A stretch of DNA of 64,000 bases from AC-32 sp045806105 (GTDB taxonomy: Bacteria > Actinomycetota > Thermoleophilia > Gaiellales > Gaiellaceae). The notes beneath the pieces are model-generated. The model did not search any database. It was not told where the DNA came from and saw only the letters and a program-made list of their open reading frames with translations. The DNA lies in the NCBI GenBank assembly GCA_045806105.1, contig JBJMJY010000002.1, positions 3,033 to 67,032 on the forward strand. The letters are read 5' to 3'. Shown one piece after another: positions 44,018 through 51,726 of this stretch. The position numbers and the translations under genes were made by a program. Within the stretch, counting starts at the first letter, position 1. Every line of letters begins with the position of its first letter.

Positions 44018-44090
44018 GCGCCGTCAGCGCGACGGCGACGAACGCCAGCGCCAGCGACGCCAGTACCACGAGGCTTCCGAGACGACCCAC
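44007..44090 (-). CDS. 27-residue hydrophobic micro-ORF
   Basis: On the minus strand GTG 44090 is preceded at eight bases by GGAGGAG. The frame reads VGRLGSLVVLASLALAFVAV then ALTALRA-stop, one transmembrane helix with a basic N-terminus. It overlaps the 3' end of the macro-domain gene by 11 bases. The strong Shine-Dalgarno sequence and helix are the only support; it may be a small membrane peptide or a chance ORF. Confidence 0.35.
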   Translation of the reverse strand: MGRLGSLVVLASLALAFVAVALTALRA

Positions 44091-44171
44091 GACCCCACTC
44101 CTCCTTCCCGTTGCGTCCACCCTAGGCAGGGGGTCCGTCCGCGGCATCCCTCGGCCGGGGGGTTGCACGCC

Positions 44172-44203
44172 TTGACGCTCGGCGATGGTGCTAGTACAAC
44201 TAG
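44172..44203 (+). promoter_or_regulatory. Strong promoter with overlapping GntR-like palindrome
   Basis: TTGACG (44172-44177), a 17-base spacer and TACAAC (44195-44200) make one of the best sigma70-type promoters in the window. The palindrome CTAGT-ACA-ACTAG (44191-44203) covers the -10, as in YtrA-type GntR operators. The ATG at 44213 (MTVVEAPP) would suit the start of a gene that is no longer present. Confidence 0.55.
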
Positions 44204-45054
44204 TTTCATCTCATGACGGTCGTCGAAGCCCCGCCACAGCGGACGGCCGGGTCGTCGCCGACTGGGTCGAGCAGCAGTGTCAGGGAGCCGGCGCCTCGCG
44301 CCTCTGCATCCCACCGTGGCCCTACATGCCGTACCAGCAGCTCCGGGGCCCGGGTCAGCAGCCGAAAACAGGCGTCTTCCGGCGCGCCGGCACGGGCACG
44401 TTCCGCGGGCGCCGCGTCGTCTGGATCGAGACCGTTTACCGGCCTCAAGGACAGAAGCCATCTCTCGGCGGCGATCAAGTCGCCTACGACGCGGCCACGC
44501 ACCGGCCGCTGGCGCTGCGCGCGATCGCGCGGGACGGTTGGTTCAACGGCCGGACGTTCAGCTACTACGCCCTGAAGCTGCTTCCGAACCTCCCTCCCAA
44601 CGGCGTTTCCTTCGTCGTCCCGAACGGCGCCGCCGGTCGCAATCCGCCGAGCTCCTTGATCGGCATCACGGGTCATCGTCTGCCGGCAGCGCGGGCGGCG
44701 CTCGGGACGACACCGCTCTGGCTCGGCCGTTCGTTCCGCGGGCACCGTCTCCGGTCGGTCGTGGCAGGAAGGGACGGCATCGTCGCACAGGGGCTGACGG
44801 GAAAGATGCTTCGGCCGGCTCGGTTCGCGCGGTTCGACTACGGCAGCTTCGCAGTCAAGGAGTTCGGCCAGGATCGGCCGTGGTGGTACCAGGAGGATCC
44901 GACGACGGGCACGATCGTCCTCACGAGGTCGTTGCTTGCCTTCGCTCGTGACGGAGTGTTGGTGACGGTCGCACCGACGGGGGCGAAGTTCCGCCTCGAC
45001 CGGCCAACGGCACTCGCACTCGCGAAGGCGTTGCGCCCCGTTTCCGGAGACTAG
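44185..45054 (+). CDS. Hypothetical protein, probably 5'-truncated
   Basis: The frame is open for 289 codons from ATG 44185, but that ATG lies inside the predicted promoter, upstream of the expected transcription start. Downstream the protein reads VVADWVEQQCQGAGASRLCI, RRVVWIETVYRPQGQKPSLG, GDQVAYDAATHRPLALRAIA and WFNGRTFSYYALKLLPNLPP, a beta-rich pattern of exported proteins, yet no signal peptide is present. The short in-frame-shifted start MTVVEAPPQ (44213) suggests the promoter and first codons of another gene were joined to the body of this one. No family recognised. Ends four bases inside the convergent NrtR-like gene. Confidence 0.5.
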   Translation: MVLVQLVSSHDGRRSPATADGRVVADWVEQQCQGAGASRLCIPPWPYMPYQQLRGPGQQPKTGVFRRAGTGTFRGRRVVWIETVYRPQGQKPSLGGDQVAYDAATHRPLALRAIARDGWFNGRTFSYYALKLLPNLPPNGVSFVVPNGAAGRNPPSSLIGITGHRLPAARAALGTTPLWLGRSFRGHRLRSVVAGRDGIVAQGLTGKMLRPARFARFDYGSFAVKEFGQDRPWWYQEDPTTGTIVLTRSLLAFARDGVLVTVAPTGAKFRLDRPTALALAKALRPVSGD

Positions 45055-45755
45055 CGCTCCGGCGGGCGCAGTACCGCGAACGCGTCGGTGATCTGGAGCC
45101 GGGGCGAGCGGAAGCGATAGAGCGCGGCCGGGCGCCCGCCGGCGCGGCCGGGCTCGCGGCGCTCGCCGGTCGGCTCGAGCACGCCGCGGCGCAGGAGGAC
45201 GCGCTGCAGGTTCGTCGCCGACACCTGGTGCCCGAGCGCCGCGACGTACAGTTCGCGCAACTCCGAGATCGTCACCACCATCGGCGCGAGCGCGAAGGCG
45301 ATGTTCGTGTACGAGAGCTTCGCGCGCAGCCGGTCGCGACCGGCGAGCACGATCGTCCGGTGGTCGAACGCGAGCTCTGGCAGGTGCGCGACCGGGTGCC
45401 ACGCCGTGTCTTCCGGTACGGCCGGGTCGACGTCGGCCGGGACGAGGCCGAGGTAGGCGGTTGCCAGCTCGCGCTCGCGCGGGTTGCGGGCCGGGGCGCT
45501 GAGCGTCGCGAGCTGCTCCAGGTGCGCGAGTTCGCGCACGTCGACCTTCACGGCGAGGTGGCGCCGAATCGACTGCTCGAGCGTCTCGTCCGGCTCGAGG
45601 AAGCCGCCCGGGAGGGACCACGCGCCGAGGAACGGCTCACGCGCACGCCGCCAGAGCAGCACCTGCAGCCGCCGCTCGCGTACCTGCAACACGACCGCGA
45701 GCGCGACGTGCGGCGAGCGCGCGCTGGTAGACTGGCGCCGAGGTTTTCGCTCCAC
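45051..45755 (-). CDS. NrtR-like regulator (degenerate Nudix plus winged helix)
   Basis: 234 residues. N-terminal Nudix fold (VALAVVLQVRERRLQVLLWR, GAWSLPGGFLEPDETLEQSI) in which the catalytic REXXEE has become RHLAVK, so hydrolase activity is unlikely. C-terminal winged helix (TISELRELYVAALGHQVSAT, NLQRVLLRRGVLEPTGERRE). This matches NrtR, a repressor that senses ADP-ribose or related NAD metabolites. Divergent from an MFS permease, with its GTG start inside a palindrome. NAD-metabolism control is inferred from family and context. Confidence 0.85.
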   Translation of the reverse strand: MERKPRRQSTSARSPHVALAVVLQVRERRLQVLLWRRAREPFLGAWSLPGGFLEPDETLEQSIRRHLAVKVDVRELAHLEQLATLSAPARNPRERELATAYLGLVPADVDPAVPEDTAWHPVAHLPELAFDHRTIVLAGRDRLRAKLSYTNIAFALAPMVVTISELRELYVAALGHQVSATNLQRVLLRRGVLEPTGERREPGRAGGRPAALYRFRSPRLQITDAFAVLRPPER

Positions 45756-45765
45756 AGTCGAAAAC
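45743..45765. promoter_or_regulatory. Palindrome between the NrtR-like gene and the MFS gene
   Basis: GTTTTCG (45743-45749) and CGAAAAC (45759-45765), seven-bp arms with a nine-base spacer. The NrtR-like GTG (45755) lies inside it and the MFS ATG is 10 bases beyond. TAGACT (45727-45732) could be the MFS -10 and TAGTTT (45767-45762, minus) the -10 of the regulator, so one bound repressor could block both. A likely NrtR operator. Confidence 0.55.
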
Positions 45766-45774
45766 TACCGGAAG

Positions 45775-47118
45775 ATGGCCACGGCACAGATCGCAGTCCC
45801 GACGCGCGACGTGGAGGAGGTCCTCCGCGAGGGCGGTCTCTCGCGCTTCCACCGTAAGGCGATCCTCGTCACCGGGGCGGCGTGGACGTTCGTCGCGATG
45901 GAGATCCTGCTCGTCGGCTTCGTCGCGCCGATCTTCGCCGGCCTCTGGAATCTCGACGGCCGGATGCAGGGGCTCGTCAGCAGCGCCGCGCTTGCCGGAT
46001 CGCTCTGCGGGTCGCTCGCGCTCGGGCGAGCCGCGGACCGGATCGGCCGGCGCGCGATCTTCCAGTACTCGATCCTCTGGTACGCGATCTTCACGGCCCT
46101 GACCGCACTCTCGTGGGGACCGTGGTCGGTGATGACCTTCCGCTTCCTCGCGGGCCTCGGGCTCGGCGGGATGCTTGTCGTCGACCCGTCGATGCTGACC
46201 GAGTACCTGCCGCCGCAGCGGCGCGGGCGGCTGCTCGTGTTCCTCGACTTCTGGTGGCCGGTCGGACTGCTATTCGCGACCGGGCTGTCGTACGTCTTCC
46301 TCGGCCCGACGTTCGACCGCTTCGGCGACTGGAGCTGGCGCTACCTGTTCCTCGCCGCGGCGTTCCCGGCGTTCCTCGCGTTCGTCGTGCGTAGGAGTCT
46401 GCCCGAGAGCCCGTACTTCCTCGCGCGCCACGGCCGATCGGAGGAGGCGGCGAGCGTGCTGACCGAGATCACGGGCCGGCCCGTGGAGCCGGGCGACTTC
46501 GCCGCGCCCGAGGAGCCGCGCTCGAGGGTGCGCGACCTCTTCGCGGAGCGCCTGCGCAGCCGGGCCGTCACGACGGCCCTGATCTGGATCGCGCTGAACA
46601 TCTCCTACTACGGGCTCTTCCTCTGGCTGCCGTTCGTGCTCCAGGCCGAGAAGAACTTCCACGTGAACGTCTACCTGCTGCTGACCCTGAGCGCGCTCTC
46701 ACAGTTCCCCGGCTACGCGGCGGCGATCTGGCTTGTCGAGCGGGTCGGCCGCAAGCCGACGCTGGCGGCGTTCCTGCTGCTCGGCGGCGTCTCCGCGTAC
46801 GCGTTCGCGGCAGCGGACACGCAGACCGTCTACGTGACGGCACTCTTCTTCGTCGGCTTCTTCAACCTCGGCGCCTGGGGTGCGGTCTACCCGTACACGT
46901 CCGAGACGTTCCCGACGCGGCTCCGCTCGAGCGCGTTCGGCCTGATGGAGGGCGTCGGCAAGGCGGCCGCGATCGCCGGTCCCTACATCTTCGGGAACCT
47001 GAACGACGCGACCGGCAGCACGACCTGGTCGCTCACGTTCATCGCGATCGTGATGGCCGCCGGCGGCGTCGTAGCAGCCGTCTTCGGCCGCGAAACGAAA
47101 GGCGCAGCGCTCAGCTAG
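45775..47118 (+). CDS. MFS permease, possible niacin or aromatic-acid transporter
   Basis: 447 residues, 12 helices. Sugar/aromatic-acid-porter signatures: GSLALGRAADRIGRRAIF after TM2, PESPYFLARHGRSEEAASVL between TM6 and TM7, VERVGRKPTLAAFLLLGG and PYTSETFPTRLRSSAFGLME. SV2/NiaP-like permeases have this pattern. Divergent from the NrtR-like regulator, which in other bacteria controls niacin uptake, so NiaP is the best guess, but aromatic acids are possible. ATG 45775 with a weak AGGAAG-type RBS; convergent with the MoaD-like gene (stops overlap in CTAG). Confidence 0.83.
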   Translation: MATAQIAVPTRDVEEVLREGGLSRFHRKAILVTGAAWTFVAMEILLVGFVAPIFAGLWNLDGRMQGLVSSAALAGSLCGSLALGRAADRIGRRAIFQYSILWYAIFTALTALSWGPWSVMTFRFLAGLGLGGMLVVDPSMLTEYLPPQRRGRLLVFLDFWWPVGLLFATGLSYVFLGPTFDRFGDWSWRYLFLAAAFPAFLAFVVRRSLPESPYFLARHGRSEEAASVLTEITGRPVEPGDFAAPEEPRSRVRDLFAERLRSRAVTTALIWIALNISYYGLFLWLPFVLQAEKNFHVNVYLLLTLSALSQFPGYAAAIWLVERVGRKPTLAAFLLLGGVSAYAFAAADTQTVYVTALFFVGFFNLGAWGAVYPYTSETFPTRLRSSAFGLMEGVGKAAAIAGPYIFGNLNDATGSTTWSLTFIAIVMAAGGVVAAVFGRETKGAALS

Positions 47119-47363
47119 CCGCCGGCGACGGCGGCGACCAGGCGGATCTCGGTCTCGCCCGCCAGCGGTGTCGCGAGGTCGTCGATCTGCTCCCGGTCGA
47201 CGTAGACGTTGACGAGCGGGCGGAGGGTGCCGCGCTCGTCGAAGAGCAGGTCAGCGATCGGCAGCCCCTGCAGCGCGTCACGCACGTTCGCGGCGTCGGT
47301 CTCGAATCGCCCTTCGCCGCCCGCCTCGCGGGCGAGCAACGAGGGCAGCAGCACTACTGCCAT
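47115..47363 (-). CDS. MoaD/ThiS-like ubiquitin-fold sulfur carrier
   Basis: 82 residues. Beta-grasp pattern (MAVVLLPSLLAREAGGEGRF, LVNVYVDREQIDDLATPLAG) ending in the essential GG (VAAVAGG). Such proteins carry sulfur as a C-terminal thiocarboxylate for Moco, thiamin, tRNA or cysteine biosynthesis. Its start lies within the end of the BNR gene (10-bp overlap), so they form an operon. It could serve the Moco of the sulfite-oxidase-like enzyme or the cysteine synthase, both only inference. Confidence 0.87.
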   Translation of the reverse strand: MAVVLLPSLLAREAGGEGRFETDAANVRDALQGLPIADLLFDERGTLRPLVNVYVDREQIDDLATPLAGETEIRLVAAVAGG

Positions 47364-48433
47364 TCGACGGATTCGACCGACAGGATCGTCGGGAGGAACC
47401 GTGCCGCCTCGACCCACGAGTCGCCCGCGTCGGGCGAGACGAACACGGAGCCGCCCTGCGTGCCCGCGTAGATCCCCACCGGGTCGAGCCCGTCGAACGA
47501 CATCCCCTCGCGCATGATCGAGGCCCACGCCTGCTGCGGCAGGCCCTCCTGCAAGAGGTCCCACGAGGCGCCGCCGTCACGCGTTCGGTAGACGCCGAGC
47601 CGCCCGTTCGGGGTCACGCGGTTCTCGGCGCCTTCCTCCGGGATCACGTAGGCGGCGTCCGGGTCGGCGGGATCTAGAGCGAGCGGGAAGCCGAACCCCG
47701 AAGGCAACCCGTTGTCCTCGAGGCGCTCCCAGGTATCGCCGCGATCGTCCGACCGGTAGACGCCGCAGTGGTTCTGCTGCCAGAGCCGCTCTGGCTTCGC
47801 CGGGTGCACGAGGAGCTTGTGCACGCACTGCCCGACCTCGGGATAGGGGTTGTCCGGGAAGAAGTCGGCGGCGACGTTCTTGTTGATCGGCGTCCAGGAT
47901 CCGCCGCCGTCCTCGCTGCGGAAGCCGCCTGCCGCCGAGATCGCGATGTAGATCCGCTGAGGGTTCGACGGGTCGACCTGGATCGAGTGACAGCAGAGCC
48001 CGCCCGCGCCGGGGTTCCACTTCTCGCGCGTCGGGTGCTCGATCAGCGACTGCACCGGCTCCCACGTGGCGCCGCCGTCGGTGCTCTTGAACAGCGCGCC
48101 GGGGGTCCCTCCGAGCCACATCGTCCCGGGCTCGTCCGGGTGGCCCGGCTCGACGTGCCACGACTTCTCCCAGGTGAGCCCGCTCTCCTCGGGAAGCCCG
48201 ATCTGCTCGGCGCGCTCCCACGTCTCGCCGAGGTCGCTCGAGCGGTGCGCGGTCGCGCCGTACACCCAGTTGTTGGTCGCCGCGTGGACGGTCCCGTCGC
48301 GCGGGTCGCGCGTCGCGTGGAAGACCTCGAAGCCGGTCAGGTGCGGCCCCTCGAGCTTCCAGTCCCGGCGGGTTTCGTCGCTCGTGAGCACGAAAAGCCC
48401 CTTGCGGGTACCGACGAGGACGGCGACTCCCAT
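47354..48433 (-). CDS. BNR/Asp-box repeat beta-propeller protein
   Basis: 359 residues without a signal peptide. Asp-box repeats recur: SSDLGETWE, STDGGATWE, SEDGGGSWT, SDDRGDTWE, TRDGGASWD and SPDAGDSWV, at roughly 40-50 residue spacing, giving a 6-7-bladed propeller. Similar proteins are annotated as exo-alpha-sialidases or WD40/YVTN-type proteins, but no sialidase catalytic Arg/Tyr/Glu set is obvious. It is cotranscribed with the MoaD-like gene. Function unknown; possibly an intracellular sulfur- or sugar-related binding protein. Confidence 0.82.
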   Translation of the reverse strand: MGVAVLVGTRKGLFVLTSDETRRDWKLEGPHLTGFEVFHATRDPRDGTVHAATNNWVYGATAHRSSDLGETWERAEQIGLPEESGLTWEKSWHVEPGHPDEPGTMWLGGTPGALFKSTDGGATWEPVQSLIEHPTREKWNPGAGGLCCHSIQVDPSNPQRIYIAISAAGGFRSEDGGGSWTPINKNVAADFFPDNPYPEVGQCVHKLLVHPAKPERLWQQNHCGVYRSDDRGDTWERLEDNGLPSGFGFPLALDPADPDAAYVIPEEGAENRVTPNGRLGVYRTRDGGASWDLLQEGLPQQAWASIMREGMSFDGLDPVGIYAGTQGGSVFVSPDAGDSWVEAARFLPTILSVESVEWQ

Positions 48434-48468
48434 CGAGTGATTAGCCTAACGACAGCGAAAGGAGAACG

Positions 48469-48879
48469 ATGCCAACTAGGACCCGAACCCTCAACGACGC
48501 CCAGCGCGCGCTCCTCGAGCAGCCGTTCCCCGGCGGGTTGACGACGCTCCGCGCCGACGGCTCGCCGCATACCACGATCGTGTGGGTCGACGTCGACGAG
48601 GACGGCCCCAGCTTCAACACGGCGGGCGGGCGCGCGAAGCCCCGGCACCTGGAGCGCGACCCGCGCCTCTCGCTGCTCGTGGTCGACCCCCAGGACCAGT
48701 ACCGCTGGGTCTCGATCAGCGGCCGCGCGGAGATGACGACCGAGGGCGCAGACGACCAGATCGACAAGCTTGCGAAGAAGTACCTCGGCCAGGACGAGTA
48801 CCCGTGGCGCAAGCCGGAGGAGACGCGCATCAAGGTGCGCATCCACCCGGAGCGCATCGACTCGTACGGCCTCGACTAG
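48469..48879 (+). CDS. PPOX-class (F420/FMN-binding split-barrel) protein
   Basis: 136 residues. Split-barrel pattern: LRADGSPHTTIVWVDVDEDG, GRAKPRHLERDPRLSLLVVD and QDQYRWVSISGRAEM. Actinobacterial members bind coenzyme F420 or FMN and reduce diverse compounds. ATG 48469 with AAAGGAG at good spacing; the HMG-CoA-lyase-like gene follows three bases after its stop. Substrate unknown. Confidence 0.87.
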   Translation: MPTRTRTLNDAQRALLEQPFPGGLTTLRADGSPHTTIVWVDVDEDGPSFNTAGGRAKPRHLERDPRLSLLVVDPQDQYRWVSISGRAEMTTEGADDQIDKLAKKYLGQDEYPWRKPEETRIKVRIHPERIDSYGLD

Positions 48880-48882
48880 CAG

Positions 48883-49734
48883 TTGCTCACCCTCTGCGAC
48901 GTCGGCCCGCGCGACGGCCTCCAGAACGAGGCCGAGCCGCTGGAGCCAGCGACGCGGGCCGAGCTCGTCAACCGCCTCGCCGCCGCCGGCCTGGCGCGCG
49001 TCGAGGCGGTCAGCTTCGTGCGCGACGACCGCGTTCCGCAGATGGCGCGCGCCGAGGAGGTCGTCGCGGGGATCGAGCGCCGCGACGGTACCGAGTACTC
49101 GGGCCTCGTGCTCAACGAGCAGGGCTACGAGCGCTTCGCGCAGACCGGTCTCGACCGCGTCAACGCGACCCTCGGCGCGACCGAGGAGTTCAACCGGCGC
49201 AACGGCAACGCCTCGCTCGAGGAGGCGGTCGCCCGCGTCGAGCTGATCATGGCGGAGACGCAGCGGCCGGCGACGGTCACGATCAGCGTCGCCTTCGGCT
49301 GCCCCTTCGAGGGACGCGTCGACCCGGGTGTGGTGGCCGACCTCGCGTCGCGGTTCGATGGGGCCGAGGTCGTCCTCGCCGACACGATCGGGGTTGCCGC
49401 GCCGCGGGAGGTCACGGCGCTCGTCGCGCGCGCCGGCGCCGCCGGCTTTCACGGCCACAACACACGCAACACGGGCTACGCGAATGCCCTGGCCGCGCTC
49501 GCGGCGGGGGCGACGGTGCTCGACTCGTCGGTGGGCGGCCTCGGCGGCTGTCCGTACGCGCCGCGTGCAAGCGGCAACGTCGCGACCGAGGATCTCGTCT
49601 ACCTGCTCGAGCACGAGGGCGTCGAGACGGGCGTCGATCTCGACGCACTGATCGAGACGGCGGTCTGGCTCGAGGGCATCTTCGGCCGCCGCCTCGAGGG
49701 CCAGGTCTACCGGGCCGGCACCTTTCCGGCGTGA
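48883..49734 (+). CDS. mvaB: Hydroxymethylglutaryl-CoA lyase
   Basis: 283 residues, TIM barrel. Family motifs: LCDVGPRDGLQNEAEPLEPA, VEAVSFVRDDRVPQMARAEE, VTISVAFGCPFEGRVDPGVV, ADTIGVAAPREVTALVARAG, FHGHNTRNTGYANALAALAA and the GCPYAPRASGNVATEDLVYL active-site loop with its Cys. It cleaves HMG-CoA to acetoacetate and acetyl-CoA in leucine degradation, which would feed the glyoxylate shunt. TTG start. Its 3' end overlaps the convergent decarboxylase gene by 28 bp. Confidence 0.92.
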   Translation: MLTLCDVGPRDGLQNEAEPLEPATRAELVNRLAAAGLARVEAVSFVRDDRVPQMARAEEVVAGIERRDGTEYSGLVLNEQGYERFAQTGLDRVNATLGATEEFNRRNGNASLEEAVARVELIMAETQRPATVTISVAFGCPFEGRVDPGVVADLASRFDGAEVVLADTIGVAAPREVTALVARAGAAGFHGHNTRNTGYANALAALAAGATVLDSSVGGLGGCPYAPRASGNVATEDLVYLLEHEGVETGVDLDALIETAVWLEGIFGRRLEGQVYRAGTFPA

Positions 49735-51092
49735 TCCGCGAACGCCTGCACCGCGACGTCGATCTCCTCGTCTCCGGTCTGCCAGTTGGAGACCGAGACG
49801 CGGATCGCCCTGCGCCCCTGCCAGGTCGTGCCGCCGAGCCAGACACGGCCGCTCTCCTGCACCCGGCGTAGCACCTCGTCGGTGCGTTCGTCCGTCTCGA
49901 AGCGGAAGAGCACCTGGTTGAGCACGACCTCGTTCACGACCTCGGCGCCGTCGACGTTCGCGATGCGCTCGGCGAAGCGGGCGGCGGCGTCGCAGCAGCG
50001 CTCGACGAGCTCGCGCACGCCGCGGCGGCCGAGCGAGCGCAGCGCCGCGTAGACCGCGAACCCGCGGGCACGGCGCGAGAACTCCGGCACCCAGTCCACC
50101 GCGTCGCGAACGCGCCGCGCTCCCTCGTCCTGGATCAGGTACGAGGCGGTCACGGTCATCGCGTTGCGGTGCGACTCGGGGTGCGCGCAGAAGATGAGCC
50201 CCGAGTCGTACGGCACCTGCAGCCACTTGTGCGCGTCGGTGGTCCACGAGTCGGCGCGCTCGATTCCTGCGACGAGGTGGCGGAACCGCGGCGAGGCCGC
50301 GGCCCAGATGCCGAAGGCGCCGTCGACATGCAGCCATGCCCGTGCGTCTTCGCACGCGGCGGCGATCTCGGGCAGCGGGTCGAAGGCGCCGGTGTTCACG
50401 TCGCCGGCCTGCGCGCAGACGATCGTCGGGCCCGCGCTTCCGGCGAGGGCCTCGGCCAAGGCATCCTCCTGCATCCGGCCCTCGCCGTCGGCCGCCACCA
50501 CGGTTGGCGCGCCGAGGCCGAGCAGCCGCAGAGCCCGGTCGACGGTCACGTGGCGCTGCTCGCCGACGAGGACGCGGATCGGCGGAGCGCCGGGGAGCCC
50601 GTCGCGGCCGACGTCCCAGCCGGCGTCATCCAGCACGTGCCAGCGCGCGGCCGCGAGCCCGGTGACGTGGGCGAGCTGCGTGCCGGTGACGTACCCGATC
50701 GACGCCTCGCCCGGGAGGCCGAGCAGCTCGAGGAGCCACTCGCGCGTCACCTGCTCGACCACCGACGCGGACGGCCCGATCGGGTAGATGCCGGCGTTCT
50801 GGTCCCAGGCCGAGGTCAGCCAGTCGGCCGCCAGCGCGGCGGGGAGCGCGCCGCCGATCACGAAGCCGAAGTAGCGGCCGCTGCCCTCCGCGACCACACC
50901 CGGCTCCGCGCGCTCGACTAGATCGGTCAGCACCTGGTCCGGGTCGACCGGTTCCTCGGGCAGCGGCCCGCCGAGCGCCTCCCGCAACGCCTCGGGCGTC
51001 ACGTTCGGGAACACGGGCCGCTCGTCGAGACTCTCGACATAGTCCGCGGCGATCTCGGCAGTGCGCCGGAGCAGGTCTCGGACGTCGCTCAC
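49707..51092 (-). CDS. Group II PLP-dependent amino-acid decarboxylase
   Basis: 461 residues. PLP lysine in WTTDAHKWLQVPYDSGLIFC, cofactor Asp/Ala pair in ARAWLHVDGAFGIWAA, and TGTQLAHVTGLAAARWHVLD. The aromatic-L-amino-acid/Glu/Tyr decarboxylase family has this pattern. It probably makes an aromatic amine or an amine such as tryptamine, tyramine or beta-alanine; the substrate cannot be chosen by eye. GTG start. GNAT and cyclase genes lie upstream on the same strand. Confidence 0.88.
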   Translation of the reverse strand: MSDVRDLLRRTAEIAADYVESLDERPVFPNVTPEALREALGGPLPEEPVDPDQVLTDLVERAEPGVVAEGSGRYFGFVIGGALPAALAADWLTSAWDQNAGIYPIGPSASVVEQVTREWLLELLGLPGEASIGYVTGTQLAHVTGLAAARWHVLDDAGWDVGRDGLPGAPPIRVLVGEQRHVTVDRALRLLGLGAPTVVAADGEGRMQEDALAEALAGSAGPTIVCAQAGDVNTGAFDPLPEIAAACEDARAWLHVDGAFGIWAAASPRFRHLVAGIERADSWTTDAHKWLQVPYDSGLIFCAHPESHRNAMTVTASYLIQDEGARRVRDAVDWVPEFSRRARGFAVYAALRSLGRRGVRELVERCCDAAARFAERIANVDGAEVVNEVVLNQVLFRFETDERTDEVLRRVQESGRVWLGGTTWQGRRAIRVSVSNWQTGDEEIDVAVQAFADHAGKVPAR

Positions 51093-51173
51093 GACGGTCG
51101 CTCCACTGCGAGAGCGGCGCTCACGGCCTGCCCTCGCTTCGAGGACTCCGGCGAAACCAGACGCGTAGCGTGG

Positions 51174-51716
51174 TCATGTGTTCAGGGCGAAGAGCTGCGC
51201 CTCGCGCCGGCCGAGCAGCACGTCGCGCTCGTGCTCGAGCCCGAGCTTGCGCGCGACGTTCTCCGACGCGGCATTGCCGTGGATGATCAGCGCGATCAGC
51301 CGGTCGGCCCCGAGCTCGCGCAGCGCGTAGTCCCGCACCGCGCCCGCGGCCTCGGTTGCGTAGCCGAGCCCCCAGTAGTCGCGCCCGAGCGTGTAGCCGA
51401 CCTCGACCTCGGTCCGGCCGTCCTGGGCCTCGGCGCGGGTGGTCGGCTCCCACGTCTCGGGGTTCCAGACGAGCAGTCCGACGCGCCCGATCACGGCGGC
51501 GTCCTCCTTCCGAACCGCCGTGAAGAGCCCGAAGCCGTCCGCCTCCCAGCGCTGGATCATTCGCTTCACCGAGCGCTCGGTCTCGCCGCGCGTCAGCGGC
51601 CGGCCGTCGCCGACAAAACGCATCACCTCCGGGTCGGCGTACATGGGCGCGAGCAGCTCCGCGTCGTCTGGCACCGGCGCGCGGAGCAGGAGCCGGTCGG
51701 TCTCGAGCGCGACCAT
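51174..51716 (-). CDS. RimJ/RimL-like GNAT acetyltransferase
   Basis: 180 residues. MVALETDRLLLRAPVPDDAE at the N-terminus, YTLGRDYWGLGYATEAAGAV containing the acetyl-CoA loop, and IIHGNAASENVARKLGLEHE (motif B with Asn). This is the RimJ subgroup that acetylates protein N-termini or small amines. ATG 51716; 10 bp downstream of the cyclase gene, possibly one transcript. Confidence 0.9.
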   Translation of the reverse strand: MVALETDRLLLRAPVPDDAELLAPMYADPEVMRFVGDGRPLTRGETERSVKRMIQRWEADGFGLFTAVRKEDAAVIGRVGLLVWNPETWEPTTRAEAQDGRTEVEVGYTLGRDYWGLGYATEAAGAVRDYALRELGADRLIALIIHGNAASENVARKLGLEHERDVLLGRREAQLFALNT

Positions 51717-51726
51717 CGTGAGGAGC

